Assembly (NCBI GenBank): GCA_036785325.1
Contig: JAXIVH010000038.1
Location: 389,501-453,500 of the forward strand
From: Urophycis tenuis
Lineage: Eukaryota; Chordata; Actinopteri; Gadiformes; Phycidae
DNA length: 64,000 nt
Direction of reading: 5' to 3'
The number at the start of each line of letters is the position of its first letter. The first letter of the stretch is position 1. Below, in pieces: positions 28,607 through 41,083 of the stretch. A program made the translations under genes and the position numbers. Under the pieces are notes generated by a model, which ran no database searches, was not told the DNA's origin, and worked only from the letters and a program-made list of their open reading frames with translations.

Positions 28607-31374
28607 TTCGTTAGAGTTATCTCGATGACCCCCCCCACCTCATCCAACGACTCGGTAGTTGAATAGGGGATCAAAGGCAGTTGCACTCGCCAATATCTAG
28701 TCATCCGCAGCTCTCTTTTCCCATATTACCAAGAATGAAGTAAAACGAAATGGTTATCTGTCTTGTTGTGATATAACCGCTGATTTGGAGATATAGACTT
28801 GTTTTTCCTTTTCCCAAAGGTTTTCTTTGTTCCAAGATGAAGGTCAATCTAGTTTGAGTGAAGGTACTTCCAATGCATTGGTATATTTACTTATTTGAAT
28901 AAAGACGAGTCACAGCTGGAGTGAGACTTTTCTTTTCCATTTCTATTTTAGTATAAACGTGCTATCGAAATATTAGGACAGGTCATCAGTAGTGGACCCT
29001 GGGATCATAGGGTGTTTCTGGCCATTGTCACTATACACCCTCACCCAAGGGAGGCCCCCCCGAGAGTGATCAATTCTCAAGGTGTGTCGTTTCCGAAATG
29101 GAATTGGTATTGGGTTTAAGCTTTTTTAGGAGTGATCATTTGTTGAGGTAACGTCGAGGTAAGTAAAGGTAAGTAAAACACTTTTTAGGATACATTGTTT
29201 TGGTTATGGAGAGGAGGGGGCACATACTTACCCCCTGACCAGCACAAACCAGTTGTTAACACCGCTAGGTAGCCCTGGTTTGGCCAATCAGGGCCGGAGC
29301 TTGGTTCTTGTCCTCTGTTGGGTCCAGATGAACTAGCAGAAAACTGGGGTCACGAAGGACCGAGGCCAGCCGTGACAAAGCACTGCCTCCACGGTCCCCC
29401 AATGCAGCTATCCTCAGCGATGGGTGTCCAGACCTAGGAAAGACCAAGACCAGCCCCGACCAGCGGTGCCTTCCCAGTCGGTCCCAGGGTAGGAAAGGCC
29501 AAGGCCAGCCGCGACTAAGCACTGCCTCCCTGGCCCCTCCAGGACCCCATGCCGAACAGCCTGTTAATAACAATTCCTGTGCCCCATACACCGCGCGACT
29601 ACAGAGATTGTGTAGGAAGTTGACCTTAGAGAAGACTCAATGGCTTACTTTCCTCACCCAAAACAACAATTTCTTGGGGTAGTCTATTCTCGCCGTAGGT
29701 ACTTCGGTAATGGGTTTTTTTGTGAAAAGTTTTCCGGATGAAATGCATGCTGGGTAATTGTCTTCTTCCTCCAATATGTCAAGTGTAGGTTAAGGTTAGG
29801 GTAGATTTAGGGGTAGAGTTAGCAGTTAACCTTAACGTTAGGTTTGAAGTAAATGGGAGGGGTTGCGGTTAGGGTTAAGGTTAGGGCTGAGGTTAGGGTT
29901 AGGTATAAGGTTACGGTTTAGGGTTAAGGTTAGGGTTAAGGTTAGGGTTACGGTTAGGGCTAAGGTTAGGGCTAAGGTTAGAGTAAGGGTTAGGGTTAGC
30001 GTTACGGTTAGGGTAAGGTTAGGGTTAGGGTTAGAGGTTAGGGGTTAGGGTTAAGATGAGGGCTGAGGTTAGGGTTAAGGTTAGGGCTGAGGTTAGGGTT
30101 AGGTTTAAGGTTAGGGATAAGGTTAGGGTTGGGGTTACGGCTGAGATTGGGGTTAAGGTTAGGGTTGAGGTTAGGGTTAGTGTTATGGATAAGGTTAGGT
30201 TAAGTGTTAGGGCCAAGGTTAGGGTTAAGGTTATGGTTAAGATTAGGGTTAGGGCTAAAATTAGGGTTAGGGCTAAGGTTAGGGTTAGGGTTATGGCTGA
30301 GGTTAGGGTTAAGGTTAGGTTTGAGGTTAGGGTTAAGGTTAGGGCCAAGGTTAGGGTTAGGGTTAAGGTTAGGGTTAGGGCTAAGGTTAGGGTTAGGGTT
30401 ATGGCTGAGGCTAGGGTTAGGGCTAAAGTTAGGGCAAAGGTTAGAGTTAGGGTTAGCGTTAGAGTTAGGGTAGGGTTAGTGTTGGAGGTTAGGGTAGGCT
30501 TAGGGTTAGAGTTAGAGTAGGGGTTAGGGTTAGAGTTAGAGTAGGGGTTAGGGTTAGTGTTAAGGCTAAGGTTAGGGGTTGAGGTTAGTGTTAAGATTAG
30601 GGCCAAGGTAAGGGTTAGTGTTAGGGTTGAGTTAGGGTTAGGGCTAAGGTTAGGCCTATGGTTAGGGTTGGGGTTGAGGTTATCCCTAGGGTTAGAGTTA
30701 GAGCTAGAGATTGAGGAAGGTAGAGTCAAGGTGAGACAGTCTGTACGGACTGAACTCACCCCCGCCGGATCGGGCTAGTACACTCTATCTCCCCCAACTC
30801 CCTCATTTCCATGAGGGAAGACAGGGGAGAAGAGATGGGAGGAGTATATATATTTAATATATTTTTTTTTAGTAAATAAATACATCGAGAGACTCACCGC
30901 TGGAGTGGGTTTTAATCTTTGTATTCAAGGTTGTTCCTCCTCTTTTGATTCCTCGCTGGTGGTGCGTCGTCTCCACCTAGTGGTCGTTTTGTGAAGAAGA
31001 GTTATAGAAATAGAAATAGAAATACTCTATTGTTCCCAGGTTGGGAAATTGCATTAATAGGTAAGTAATAATAATAATAATAGGTAATTGCAATAGTTGG
31101 TAAGGTAATCTATATTTAATTTATTTATTTATATTTGTATATTTATTTAGTCTATTTATTTATTCATTTTTGTTTATTTATTTATTTAGATAAAGAGGAT
31201 CACAGCTGGAGTGAGTTTTTAGTCTTTGTGTTAAAGGCTGGTTGCCTTCTTTTGATTCTTCAGTGGTGGTCCATCGCCTCCATCTAGTGGTCGTTTTGTG
31301 AATAACAGTTGGTAAGGTAATATAAATGGGTTGTGTAGAGAGCCCGTTCTTTCCATGGCCCTGGCTCGGTTAGG
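28607..31374 (+). repeat. Macrosatellite unit 10 (long, 2768 bp)
   Basis: Telomere-like block about 29787-30714, lacking one GGGGTTA step (GAGGTTAGGGGTTAGGGTTAAG). The head variant GTTTGAGTGAAGG is shared with units 1, 15 and 20. Private GACAGGTCATC near 28977. It ends with TTTCCATGG. Confidence 0.88.
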
Positions 31375-34151
31375 TTCGTTAGAGTTATCTCGATGACCCC
31401 CCCCCCACCTCATCCAACGACTCGGTAGTTGAATAGGGGATCAAAGGCAGTTGCACTCGCCAATATCTAGTCATCCGCAGCTCTCTTTTCCCATATTACC
31501 AAGAATGAAGTAAAACGAAATGGTTATCTGTCTTGTTGTGATATAACCGCTGATTTGGAGATATAGACTTGTTTTTCCTTTTCCCAAAGGTTTTCTCTGT
31601 TCCAAGATGAAGGTCAATCTAGTTTGATTGAAGGTACTTCCAATGCATTGGTATATTTACTTATGTGAATAAAGACGAGTCACAGCTGGAGTGAGACTTT
31701 TCTTTTCCATTTCTATTTTAGTATAAACGTGCTATCGAAATATTAGGACACGTCATCAGTAGTGGACCCTGGGATCATAGGGTGTTTCTGGCCATTGTCA
31801 CTATACACCCTCACCCAAGGGAGGCCCCCCCGAGAGTGATCAATTCTCAAGGTGTGTCGTTTCCGAAATGGAATTGGTATTGGGTTTAAGCTTTTTTAGG
31901 AGTGATCATTTGTTGAGGTAACGTCGAGGTAAGTAAAGGTAAGTAAAACACTTTTTAGGATACATTGTTTTGGTTATGGAGAGGAGGGGGCACATACTTA
32001 CCCCCTGACCAGCACAAACCAGTTGTTAACACCGCTAGGTAGCCCTGGTTTGGCCAATCAGGGCCGGAGCTTGGTTCTTGTCCTCTGTTGGGTCCAGATG
32101 AACTAGCAGAAAACTGGGGTCACGAAGGACCGAGGCCAGCCGTGACAAAGCACTGCCTCCACGGTCCCCCAATGCAGCTATCCTCAGCGATGGGTGTCCC
32201 GACCTAGGAAAGACCAAGACCAGCCCCGACCAGCGGTGCCTTCCCAGTCGGTCCCAGGGTAGGAAAGGCCAAGGCCAGCCGCGACTAAGCACTGCCTCCC
32301 TGGCCCCTCCAGGACCCCATGCCGAACAGCCTGTTAATAACAATTCCTGTGCCCCATACACCGCGCGACTACAGCGATTGTGTAGGGAGTTGACCTTAGA
32401 GAAGACTCAATGGCTTACTTTCCTCACCCAAAACAACAATTTCTTGGGGTAGTCTATTCTCGCCGTAGGTACTTCGGTAATGGGTTTTTTTGTGAAAAGT
32501 TTTCCGGATGAAATGCATGCTGGGTAATTGTCTTCTTCCTCCAATATGTCAAGTGTAGGTTAAGGTTAGGGTAGATTTAGGGGTAGAGTTAGCAGTTAAC
32601 CTTAACGTTAGGTTTGAAGTAAATGGGAGGGGTTGCGGTTAGGGTTAAGGTTAGGGCTGAGGTTAGGGTTAGGTATAAGGTTACGGTTTAGGGTTAAGGT
32701 TAGGGTTAAGGTTAGGGTTACGGTTAGGGCTTAGGTTAGGGCTAAGGTTAGAGTAAGGGTTAGGGTTAGCGTTACGGTTAGGGTAAGGTTAGGGTTAGGG
32801 TTAGAGGTTAGGGGTTAGGGGTTAGGGTTAAGATGAGGGCTGAGGTTAGGGTTAAGGTTAGGGCTGAGGTTAGGGTTAGGTTTAAGGTTAGGGATAAGGT
32901 TAGGGTTGGGGTTACGGCTGAAATTGGGGTTAAGGTTAGGGTTGAGGTTAGGGTTAGTGTTATGGATAAGGTTAGGTTAAGTGTTAGGGCCAAGGTTAGG
33001 GTTAAGGTTATGGTTAAGATTAGGGTTAGGGCTAGAATTAGGGTTAGGGCTAAGGTTAGGGTTAGGGTTATGGCTGAGGTTAGGGTTAAGGTTAGGTTTG
33101 AGGTTAGTGTTAAGGTTAGGGCCAAGGTTAGGGTTAGGGTTAAGGTTAGGGTTAGGGCTAAGGTTAGGGTTAGGGTTATGGCTGAGGCTAGGGTTAGGGC
33201 TAAAGTTAGGGCAAAGGTTAGAGTTAGGGTTAGCGTTAGAGTTAGGGTAGGGTTAGTGTTGGAGGTTAGGGTAGGCTTAGGGTTAGAGTTAGAGTAGGGG
33301 TTAGGGTTAGAGTTAGAGTAGGGGTTAGGGTTAGTGTTAAGGCTAAGGTTAGGGGTTGAGGTTAGTGTTAAAATTAGGGCCAAGGTAAGGGTTAGTGTTA
33401 GGGTTGAGTTAGGGTTAGGGCTAAGGTTAGGCCTATGGTTAGGGTTGGGGTTGAGGTTATCCCTAGGGTTAGAGTTAGAGCTAGAGATTGAGGAAGGTAG
33501 AGTCAAGGTGAGACAGTCTGTACGGACTGAACTCACCCCCGCCGGATCGGGCTAGTACACTCTATCTCCCCCAACTCCCTCATTTCCATGAGGGAAGACA
33601 GGGGAGAAGAGATGGGAGGAGTATATATATTTAATATATTTTTTTTTAGTAAATAAATACATCGAGAGACTCACCGCTGGAGTGGGTTTTAATCTTTGTA
33701 TTCAAGGTTGTTCCTCCTCTTTTGATTCCTCGCTGGTGGTGCGTCGTCTCCACCTAGTGGTCGTTTTGTGAAGAAGAGTTATAGAAATAGAAATAGAAAT
33801 ACTCTATTGTTCCCAGGTTGGGAAATTGCATTAATAGGTAAGTAATAATAATAATAATAGGTAATTGCAATAGTTGGTAAGGTAATCTATATTTAATTTA
33901 TTTATTTATATTTGTATATTTATTTAGTCTATTTATTTATTCATTTTTGTTTATTTATTTATTTAGATAAAGAGGATCACAGCTGGAGTGAGTTTTTAGT
34001 CTTTGTGTTAAAGGCTGGTTGCCTTCTTTTGATTCTTCAGTGGTGGTCCATCGCCTCCATCTAGTGGTCGTTTTGTGAATAACAGTGGGTAAGGTAATAT
34101 AAATGGGTTGTGTAGAGAGCCCGTTCTTTCGATGGCCCTGGCTCGGTTAGG
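31375..34151 (+). repeat. Macrosatellite unit 11 (long, 2777 bp)
   Basis: Telomere-like block about 32557-33491. Diagnostic variants: TTTTCTCTGTTCC, TTACTTATGTGAAT, GTGTCCCGACC, CTACAGCGATTG, GGGCTTAGG, GCTGAAATTGG, TTAAAATTAGG. All recur in unit 22, 27350 bp downstream. It ends with AACAGTGGGTAAGG, as does unit 16. Confidence 0.88.
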
Positions 34152-36230
34152 TTCGTTAGAGTTATCTCGATGACCCCCCCCCACCTCATCCAACGACTCG
34201 GTAGTTGAATAGGGGATCAAAGGCAGTTGCACTCGCCAATATCTAGTCATCCGCAGCTCTCTTTTCCCATATTACCAAGAATGAAGTAAAACGAAATGGT
34301 TATCTGTCTTGTTGTGATATAACCGCTGATTTGGAGATATAGACTTGTTTTTCCTTTTCCCAAAGGTTTTCTTTGTTCCAAGATGAAGGTCAATCTAGTT
34401 TGATTGAAGGTACTTCCAATGCATTGGTATATTTACTTATTTGAATAAAGACGAGTCACAGCTGGAGTGAGACTTTTCTTTTCCATTTCTATTTTAGTAT
34501 AAACGTGCTATCGAAATATTAGGACACGTCATCAGTAGTGGACCCTGGGATCATAGGGTGTTTCTGGCCATTGTCACTATACACCCTCACCCAAGGGAGG
34601 CCCCCCCGAGAGTGATCAATTCTCAAGGTGTGTCGTTTCCGAAATGGAATTGGTATTGGGTTTAAACTTTTTTAGGAGTGATCATTTGTTGAGGTAACGT
34701 TGAGGTAAGTAAAGGTAAGTAAAACACTTTTTAGGATACATTGTTTTGGTTATGGAGAGGAGGGGGCACATACTTACCCCCTGACCAGCACAAACCAGTT
34801 GTTAACACCGCTAGGTAGCCCTGGTTTGGCCAATCAGGGCCGGAGCTTGGTTCTTGTCCTCTGTTGGGTCCAGATGAACTAGCAGAAAACTGGGGTCACG
34901 AAGGACCGAGGCCAGCCGTGACAAAGCACTGCCTCCACGGTCCCCCAATGCAGCTATCCTCAGCGATGGGTGTCCAGACCTAGGAAAGACCAAGACCAGC
35001 CCCGACCAGCGGTGCCTTCCCAGTCGGTCCCAGGGTAGGAAAGGCCAAGGCCAGCCGCGACTAAGCACTGCCTCCCTGATCCCTCCAGGACCCCATGCCG
35101 AACAGCCTGTTAATAACATTTCCTGTGCCCCATACACCGCGCAACTACAGAGATTGTGTAGGAAGTTGACCTTAGAGAAGACTCAATGGCTTACTTTCCT
35201 CACCCAAAACAACAATTTCTTGGGGTAGTCTATTCTCGCCGTAGGTACTTCGGTAATGTGTTTTTTTGTGAAAAGTTTTCCGGATGAAATGCATGCTGGG
35301 TAATTGTCTTCTTCCTCCAATATGTCAAGTGTAGGTTAAGGTTAGGGTAGATTTAGGGGTAGAGTTAGCAGTTAACCTTAACGTTAGGTTTGAAGTAAAT
35401 GGGAGGGGTTGCGGTTAGGGTTAAGGTTAGGGCTGAGGTTAGGGTTAGGTATAAGGTTACGGTTTAGGGTTAAGGTTAGGGTTAAGGTTAGGGTTAAGGT
35501 TAGGGTTACGGTTAGGGCTAAGGTTAGGGCTAAGGTTAGAGTAAGGGTTAGGGTTAGCGTTACGGTTAGGTTAAGGTTAGGGTTAGGGTTAGAGGTTAGG
35601 GGTTAGGGGTTAGGGTTAAGATGAGGGCTGAGGTTAGGGTTAAGGTTAGGGCTGAGGTTAGGGTTAGGTTTAAGGTTAGGGATAAGGTTAGGGTTGGGGT
35701 TACGGCTGAGATTGGGGTTAAGGTTAGGGTTGAGGTTAGGGTTAGTGTTATGGATAAGGTTAGGTTAAGTGTTGAGCCAAGGTTAGGGTTAAGGTTATGG
35801 TTAAGATTTGGGTTAGGGCTAGAATTAGGGTTAGGGCTAAGGTTAGGGTTATGGCTGAGGTTAGGGTTAAGGTTAGGTTTGAGGTTAGGGTTAAGGTTAG
35901 GGCCAAGGTTAGGGTTAGGGTTAAGGTTAGGGTTAGGGCTAAGGTTAGGGTTAGGGTTATGGCTGAGGCTAGGGTTAGGGCTAAAGTAAGGGCAAAGGTT
36001 AGAGTTAGGGTTAGCGTTAGAGTTAGGGTAGGGTTAGTGTTGGAGGTTAGGGTAGGCTTAGGGTTAGAGTTAGAGTAGGGGTTAGGGTTAGAGTTAGAGT
36101 AGGGGTTAGGGTTAGTGTTAAGGCTAAGGTTAGGGGTTGAGGTTAGTGTTAAGATTAGGGCCAAGGTAAGGGTTAGTGTTAGGGTTGAGTTAGGGTTAGG
36201 GCTAAGGTTAGGCCTATGGTTAGGGTTGGG
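34152..36230 (+). repeat. Macrosatellite unit 12 (short, 2079 bp)
   Basis: Telomere-like block about 35333-36230, ending directly at unit 13. Markers: GTTTAAACTTTTTTAGG, AACGTTGAGG, CTCCCTGATCCC, AACATTTCC, TTAGGTTAAGG, GTGTTGAGCCAAGG, GATTTGGG. The GTGTTGAGCC change removes part of a hexamer and shifts frame. Confidence 0.88.
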
Positions 36231-38308
36231 TTCGTTAGAGTTATCTCGATGACCCCCCCCACCTCATCCAACGACTCGGTAGTTGAATAGGGGATCAAAG
36301 GCAGTTGCACTCGCCAATATCTAGTCATCCGCAGCTCTCTTTTCCCATATTACCAAGAATGAAGTAAAACGAAATGGTTATCTGTCTTGTTGTGATATAA
36401 CCGCTGATTTGGAGATATAGACTTGTTTTTCCTTTTCCCAAAGGTTTTCTTTGTTCCAAGATGAAGGTCAATCTAGTTTGATCGAAGGTACTTCCAATGC
36501 ATTGGTATATTTACTTATTTGAATAAAGACGAGTCACAGCTGGACTGAGACTTTTCTTTTCCATTTCTATTTTAGTATAAACGTGCTATCGAAATATTAG
36601 GACACGTCATCAGTAGTGGACCCTGGGATCATAGGGTGTTTCTGGCCATTGTCACTATACACCCTCACCCAAGGGAGGCCCCCCCGAGAGTGATCAATTC
36701 TCAAGGTGTGTCGTTTCCGAAATGGAATTGGTATTGGGTTTAAGCTTTTTTAGGAGTGATCATTTGTTGAGGTAACGTCGAGGTAAGTAAAGGTAAGTAA
36801 AACACTTTTTAGGATACATTGTTTTGGTTATGGAGAGGAGGGGGCACATACTTACCCCCTGACCAGCACAAACCAGTTGTTAACACCGCTAGGTAGCCCT
36901 GGTTTGGCCAATCAGGGCCGGAGCTTGGTTCTTGTCCTCTGTTGGGTCCAGATGAACTAGCAGAAAACTGGGGTCACGAAGGACCGAGGCCAGCCGTGAC
37001 AAAGCACTGCCTCCACGGTCCCCCAATGCAGCTATCCTCAGCGATGGGTGTCCAGACCTAGGAAAGACCAAGACCAGCCCCGACCAGCGGTGCCTTCCCA
37101 GTCGGTCCCAGGGTAGGAAAGGCCAAGGCCAGCCGCGACTAAGCACTGCCTCCCTGGCCCCTCCAGGACCCCATGCCGAACAGCCTGTTAATAACATTTC
37201 CTGTGCCCCATACACCGCGCAACTACAGAGATTGTGTAGGAAGTTGACCTTAGAGAAGACTCAATGGCTTACTTTCCTCACCCAAAACAACAATTTCTTG
37301 GGGTAGTCTATTCTCGCCGTAGGTACTTCGGTAATGTGTTTTTTTGTGAAAAGTTTTCCGGATGAAATGCATGCTGGGTAATTGTCTTCTTCCTCCAATA
37401 TGTCAAGTGTAGGTTAAGGTTAGGGTAGATTTAGGGGTAGAGTTAGCAGTTAACCTTAACGTTAGGTTTGAAGTAAATGGGAGGGGTTGCGGTTAGGGTT
37501 AAGGTTAGGGCTGAGGTTAGGGTTAGGTATAAGGTTACGGTTTAGGGTTAAGGTTAGGGTTAAGGTTAGGGTTAAGGTTAGGGTTACGGTTAGGGCTAAG
37601 GTTAGGGCTAAGGTTAGAGTAAGGGTTAGGGTTAGCGTTACGGTTAGGTTAAGGTTAGGGTTAGGGTTAGAGGTTAGGGGTTAGGGGTTAGGGTTAAGAT
37701 GAGGGCTGAGGTTAGGGTTAAGGTTAGGGCTGAGGTTAGGGTTAGGTTTAAGGTTAGGGATAAGGTTAGGGTTGGGGTTACGGCTGAGATTGGGGTTAAG
37801 GTTAGGGTTGAGGTTAGGGTTAGTGTTATGGATAAGGTTAGGTTAAGTGTTGAGCCAAGGTTAGGGTTAAGGTTATGGTTAAGATTTGGGTTAGGGCTAG
37901 AATTAGGGTTAGGGCTAAGGTTAGGGTTATGGCTGAGGTTAGGGTTAAGGTTAGGTTTGAGGTTAGGGTTAAGGTTAGGGCCAAGGTTAGGGTTAGGGTT
38001 AAGGTTAGGGTTAGGGCTAAGGTTAGGGTTAGGGTTATGGCTGAGGCTAGGGTTAGGGCTAAAGTAAGGGCAAAGGTTAGAGTTAGGGTTAGCGTTAGAG
38101 TTAGGGTAGGGTTAGTGTTGGAGGTTAGGGTAGGCTTAGGGTTAGAGTTAGAGTAGGGGTTAGGGTTAGAGTTAGAGTAGGGGTTAGGGTTAGTGTTAAG
38201 GCTAAGGTTAGGGGTTGAGGTTAGTGTTAAGATTAGGGCCAAGGTAAGGGTTAGTGTTAGGGTTGAGTTAGGGTTAGGGCTAAGGTTAGGCCTATGGTTA
38301 GGGTTGGG
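36231..38308 (+). repeat. Macrosatellite unit 13 (short, 2078 bp)
   Basis: Near-identical to unit 12 over the telomere-like block (about 37411-38308), including GTGTTGAGCC and GATTTGGG, but the head differs (TTTAAGCTTTTT, AACGTCGAGG, GATCGAAGG, GCTGGACTGAG). The two arose from one short ancestor. Confidence 0.88.
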
Positions 38309-41083
38309 TTCGTTAGAGTTATCTCGATGACCCCCCCCACCTCATCCAACGACTCGGTAGTTGAATAGGGGATCAAAGGCAGTTGCACTCGCCAATATCT
38401 AGTCATCCGCAGCTCTCTTTTCCCATATTACCAAGAATGAAGTAAAACGAAATGGTTATCTGTCTTGTTGTGATATAACCGCTGATTTGGAGATATAGAC
38501 TTGTTTTTCCTTTTCCCAAAGGTTTTCTTTGTTCCAAGATGAAGGTCAATCTAGTTTGATCGAAGGTACTTCCAATGCATTGGTATATTTACTTATTTGA
38601 ATAAAGACGAGTCACAGCTGGACTGAGACTTTTCTTTTCCATTTCTATTTTAGTATAAACGTGCTATCGAAATATTAGGACACGTCATCAGTAGTGGACC
38701 CTGGGATCATAGGGTGTTTCTGGCCATTGTCACTATACACCCTCACCCAAGGGAGGCCCCCCCGAGAGTGATCAATTCTCAAGGTGTGTCGTTTCCGAAA
38801 TGGAATTGGTATTGGGTTTAAGCTTTTTTAGGAGTGATCATTTGTTGAGGTAACGTCGAGGTAAGTAAAGGTAAGTAAAACACTTTTTAGGATACATTGT
38901 TTTGGTTATGGAGAGGAGGGGGCACATACTTACCCCCTGACCAGCACAAACCAGTTGTTAACACCGCTAGGTAGCCCTGGTTTGGCCAATCAGGGCCGGA
39001 GCTTGGTTCTTGTCCTCTGTTGGGTCCAGATGAACTAGCAGAAAACTGGGGTCACGAAGGACCGAGGCCAGCCGTGACAAAGCACTGCCTCCACGGTCCC
39101 CCAATGCAGCTATCCTCAGCGATGGGTGTCCAGACCTAGGAAAGACCAAGACCAGCCCCGACCAGCGGTGCCTTCCCAGTCGGTCCCAGGGTAGGAAAGG
39201 CCAAGGCCAGCCGCGACTAAGCACTGCCTCCCTGGCCCCTCCAGGACCCCATGCCGAACAGCCTGTTAATAACAATTCCTGTGCCCCATACACCGCGCGA
39301 CTACAGAGATTGTGTAGGAAGTTGACCTTAGAGAAGACTCAATGGCTTACTTTCCTCACCCAAAACAACAATTTCTTGGGGTAGTCTATTCTCGCCGTAA
39401 GTACTTCGGTAATGGGTTTTTTTGTGAAAAGTTTTCCGGATGAAATGCATGCTGGGTAATTGTCTTCTTCCTCCAATATGTCAAGTGTAGGTTAAGGTTA
39501 GGGTAGATTTAGGGGTAGAGTTAGCAGTTAACCTTAACGTTAGGTTTGAAGTAAATGGGAGGGGTTGCGGTTAGGGTTAAGGTTAGGGCTGAGGTTAGGG
39601 TTAGGTATAAGGTTACGGTTTAGGGTTAAGGTTAGGGTTAAGGTTAGGGTTACGGTTAGGGCTAAGGTTAGGGCTAAGGTTAGAGTAAGGGTTAGGGTTA
39701 GCGTTACGGTTAGGGTAAGGTTAGGGTTAGGGTTAGAGGTTAGGGGTTAGGGGTTAGGGTTAAGATGAGGGCTGAGGTTAGGGTTAAGGTTAGGGCTGAG
39801 GTTAGGGTTAGGTTTAAGGTTAGGGATAAGGTTAGGGTTGGGGTTACGGCTGAGATTGGGGTTAAGGTTAGGGTTGAGGTTAGGGTTAGTGTTATGGATA
39901 AGGTTAGGTTAAGTGGTAGGGCCAAGGTTAGGGTTAAGGTTATGGTTAAGATTAGGGTTAGGGCTAGAATTAGGGTTAGGGCTAAGGTTAGGGTTAGGGT
40001 TATGGCTGAGGATAGGGTTAAGGTTAGGTTTGAGGTTAGTGTTAAGGTTAGGGCCAAGGTTAGGGTTAGGGTTAAGGTTAGGGTTAGGGCTAAGGTTAGG
40101 GTTAGGGTTATGGCTGAGGCTAGGGTTAGGGCTAAAGTTAGGGCAAAGGTTAGAGTTAGGGTTAGCGTTAGAGTTAGGGTAGGGTTAGTGTTGGAGGTTA
40201 GGGTAGGCTTAGGGTTAGAGTTAGAGTAGGGGTTAGGGTTAGAGTTAGAGTAGGGGTTAGGGTTAGTGTTAAGGCTAAGGTTAGGGGTTGAGGTTAGTGT
40301 TAAGATTAGGGCCAAGGTAAGGGTTAGTGTTAGGGTTGAGTTAGGGTTAGGGCTAAGGTTAGGCCTATGGTTAGGGTTGGGGTTGAGGTTATCCCTAGGG
40401 TTAGAGTTAGAGCTAGAGATTGAGGAAGGTAGAGTCAAGGTGAGACAGTCTGTACGGACTGAACTCACCCCCGCCGGATCGGGCTAGTACACTCTATCTC
40501 CCCCAACTCCCTCATTTCCATGAGGGAAGACAGGGGAGAAGAGATGGGAGGAGTATATATATTTAATATATATTTTTTTAGTAAATAAATACATCGAGAG
40601 ACTCACCGCTGGAGTGGGTTTTAATCTTTGTATTCAAGGTTGTTCCTCCTCTTTTGATTCCTCGCTGGTGGTGCGTCGTCTCCACCTAGTGGTCGTTTTG
40701 TGAAGAAGAGTTATAGAAATAGAAATAGAAATACTCTATTGTTCCCAGGTTGGGAAATTGCATTAATAGGTAAGTAATAATAATAATAATAGGTAATTGC
40801 AATAGTTGGTAAGGTAATCTATATTTAATTTATTTATTTATATTTGTATATTTATTTAGTCTATTTATTTATTCATTTTTGTTTATTTATTTATTTAGAT
40901 AAAGAGGATCACAGCTGGAGTGAGTTTTTAGTCTTTGTGTTAAAGGCTGGTTGCCTTCTTTTGATTCTTCAGTGGTGGTCCATCGCCTCCATCTAGTGGT
41001 CGTTTTGTGAATAACAGTTGGTAAGGTAATATAAATGGGTTCTGTAGAGAGCCCGTTCTTTCGATGGCCCTGGCTCGGTTAGG
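38309..41083 (+). repeat. Macrosatellite unit 14 (long, 2775 bp)
   Basis: The head shares GATCGAAGG and GCTGGACTGAG with unit 13; the body (block about 39489-40423) shares GCTGAGGATAGGG with units 9 and 19. Private to 14 and 19: AAGTGGTAGGGCC and CGCCGTAAGTAC. It is a mosaic of short-unit head and long-unit body. Confidence 0.88.
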
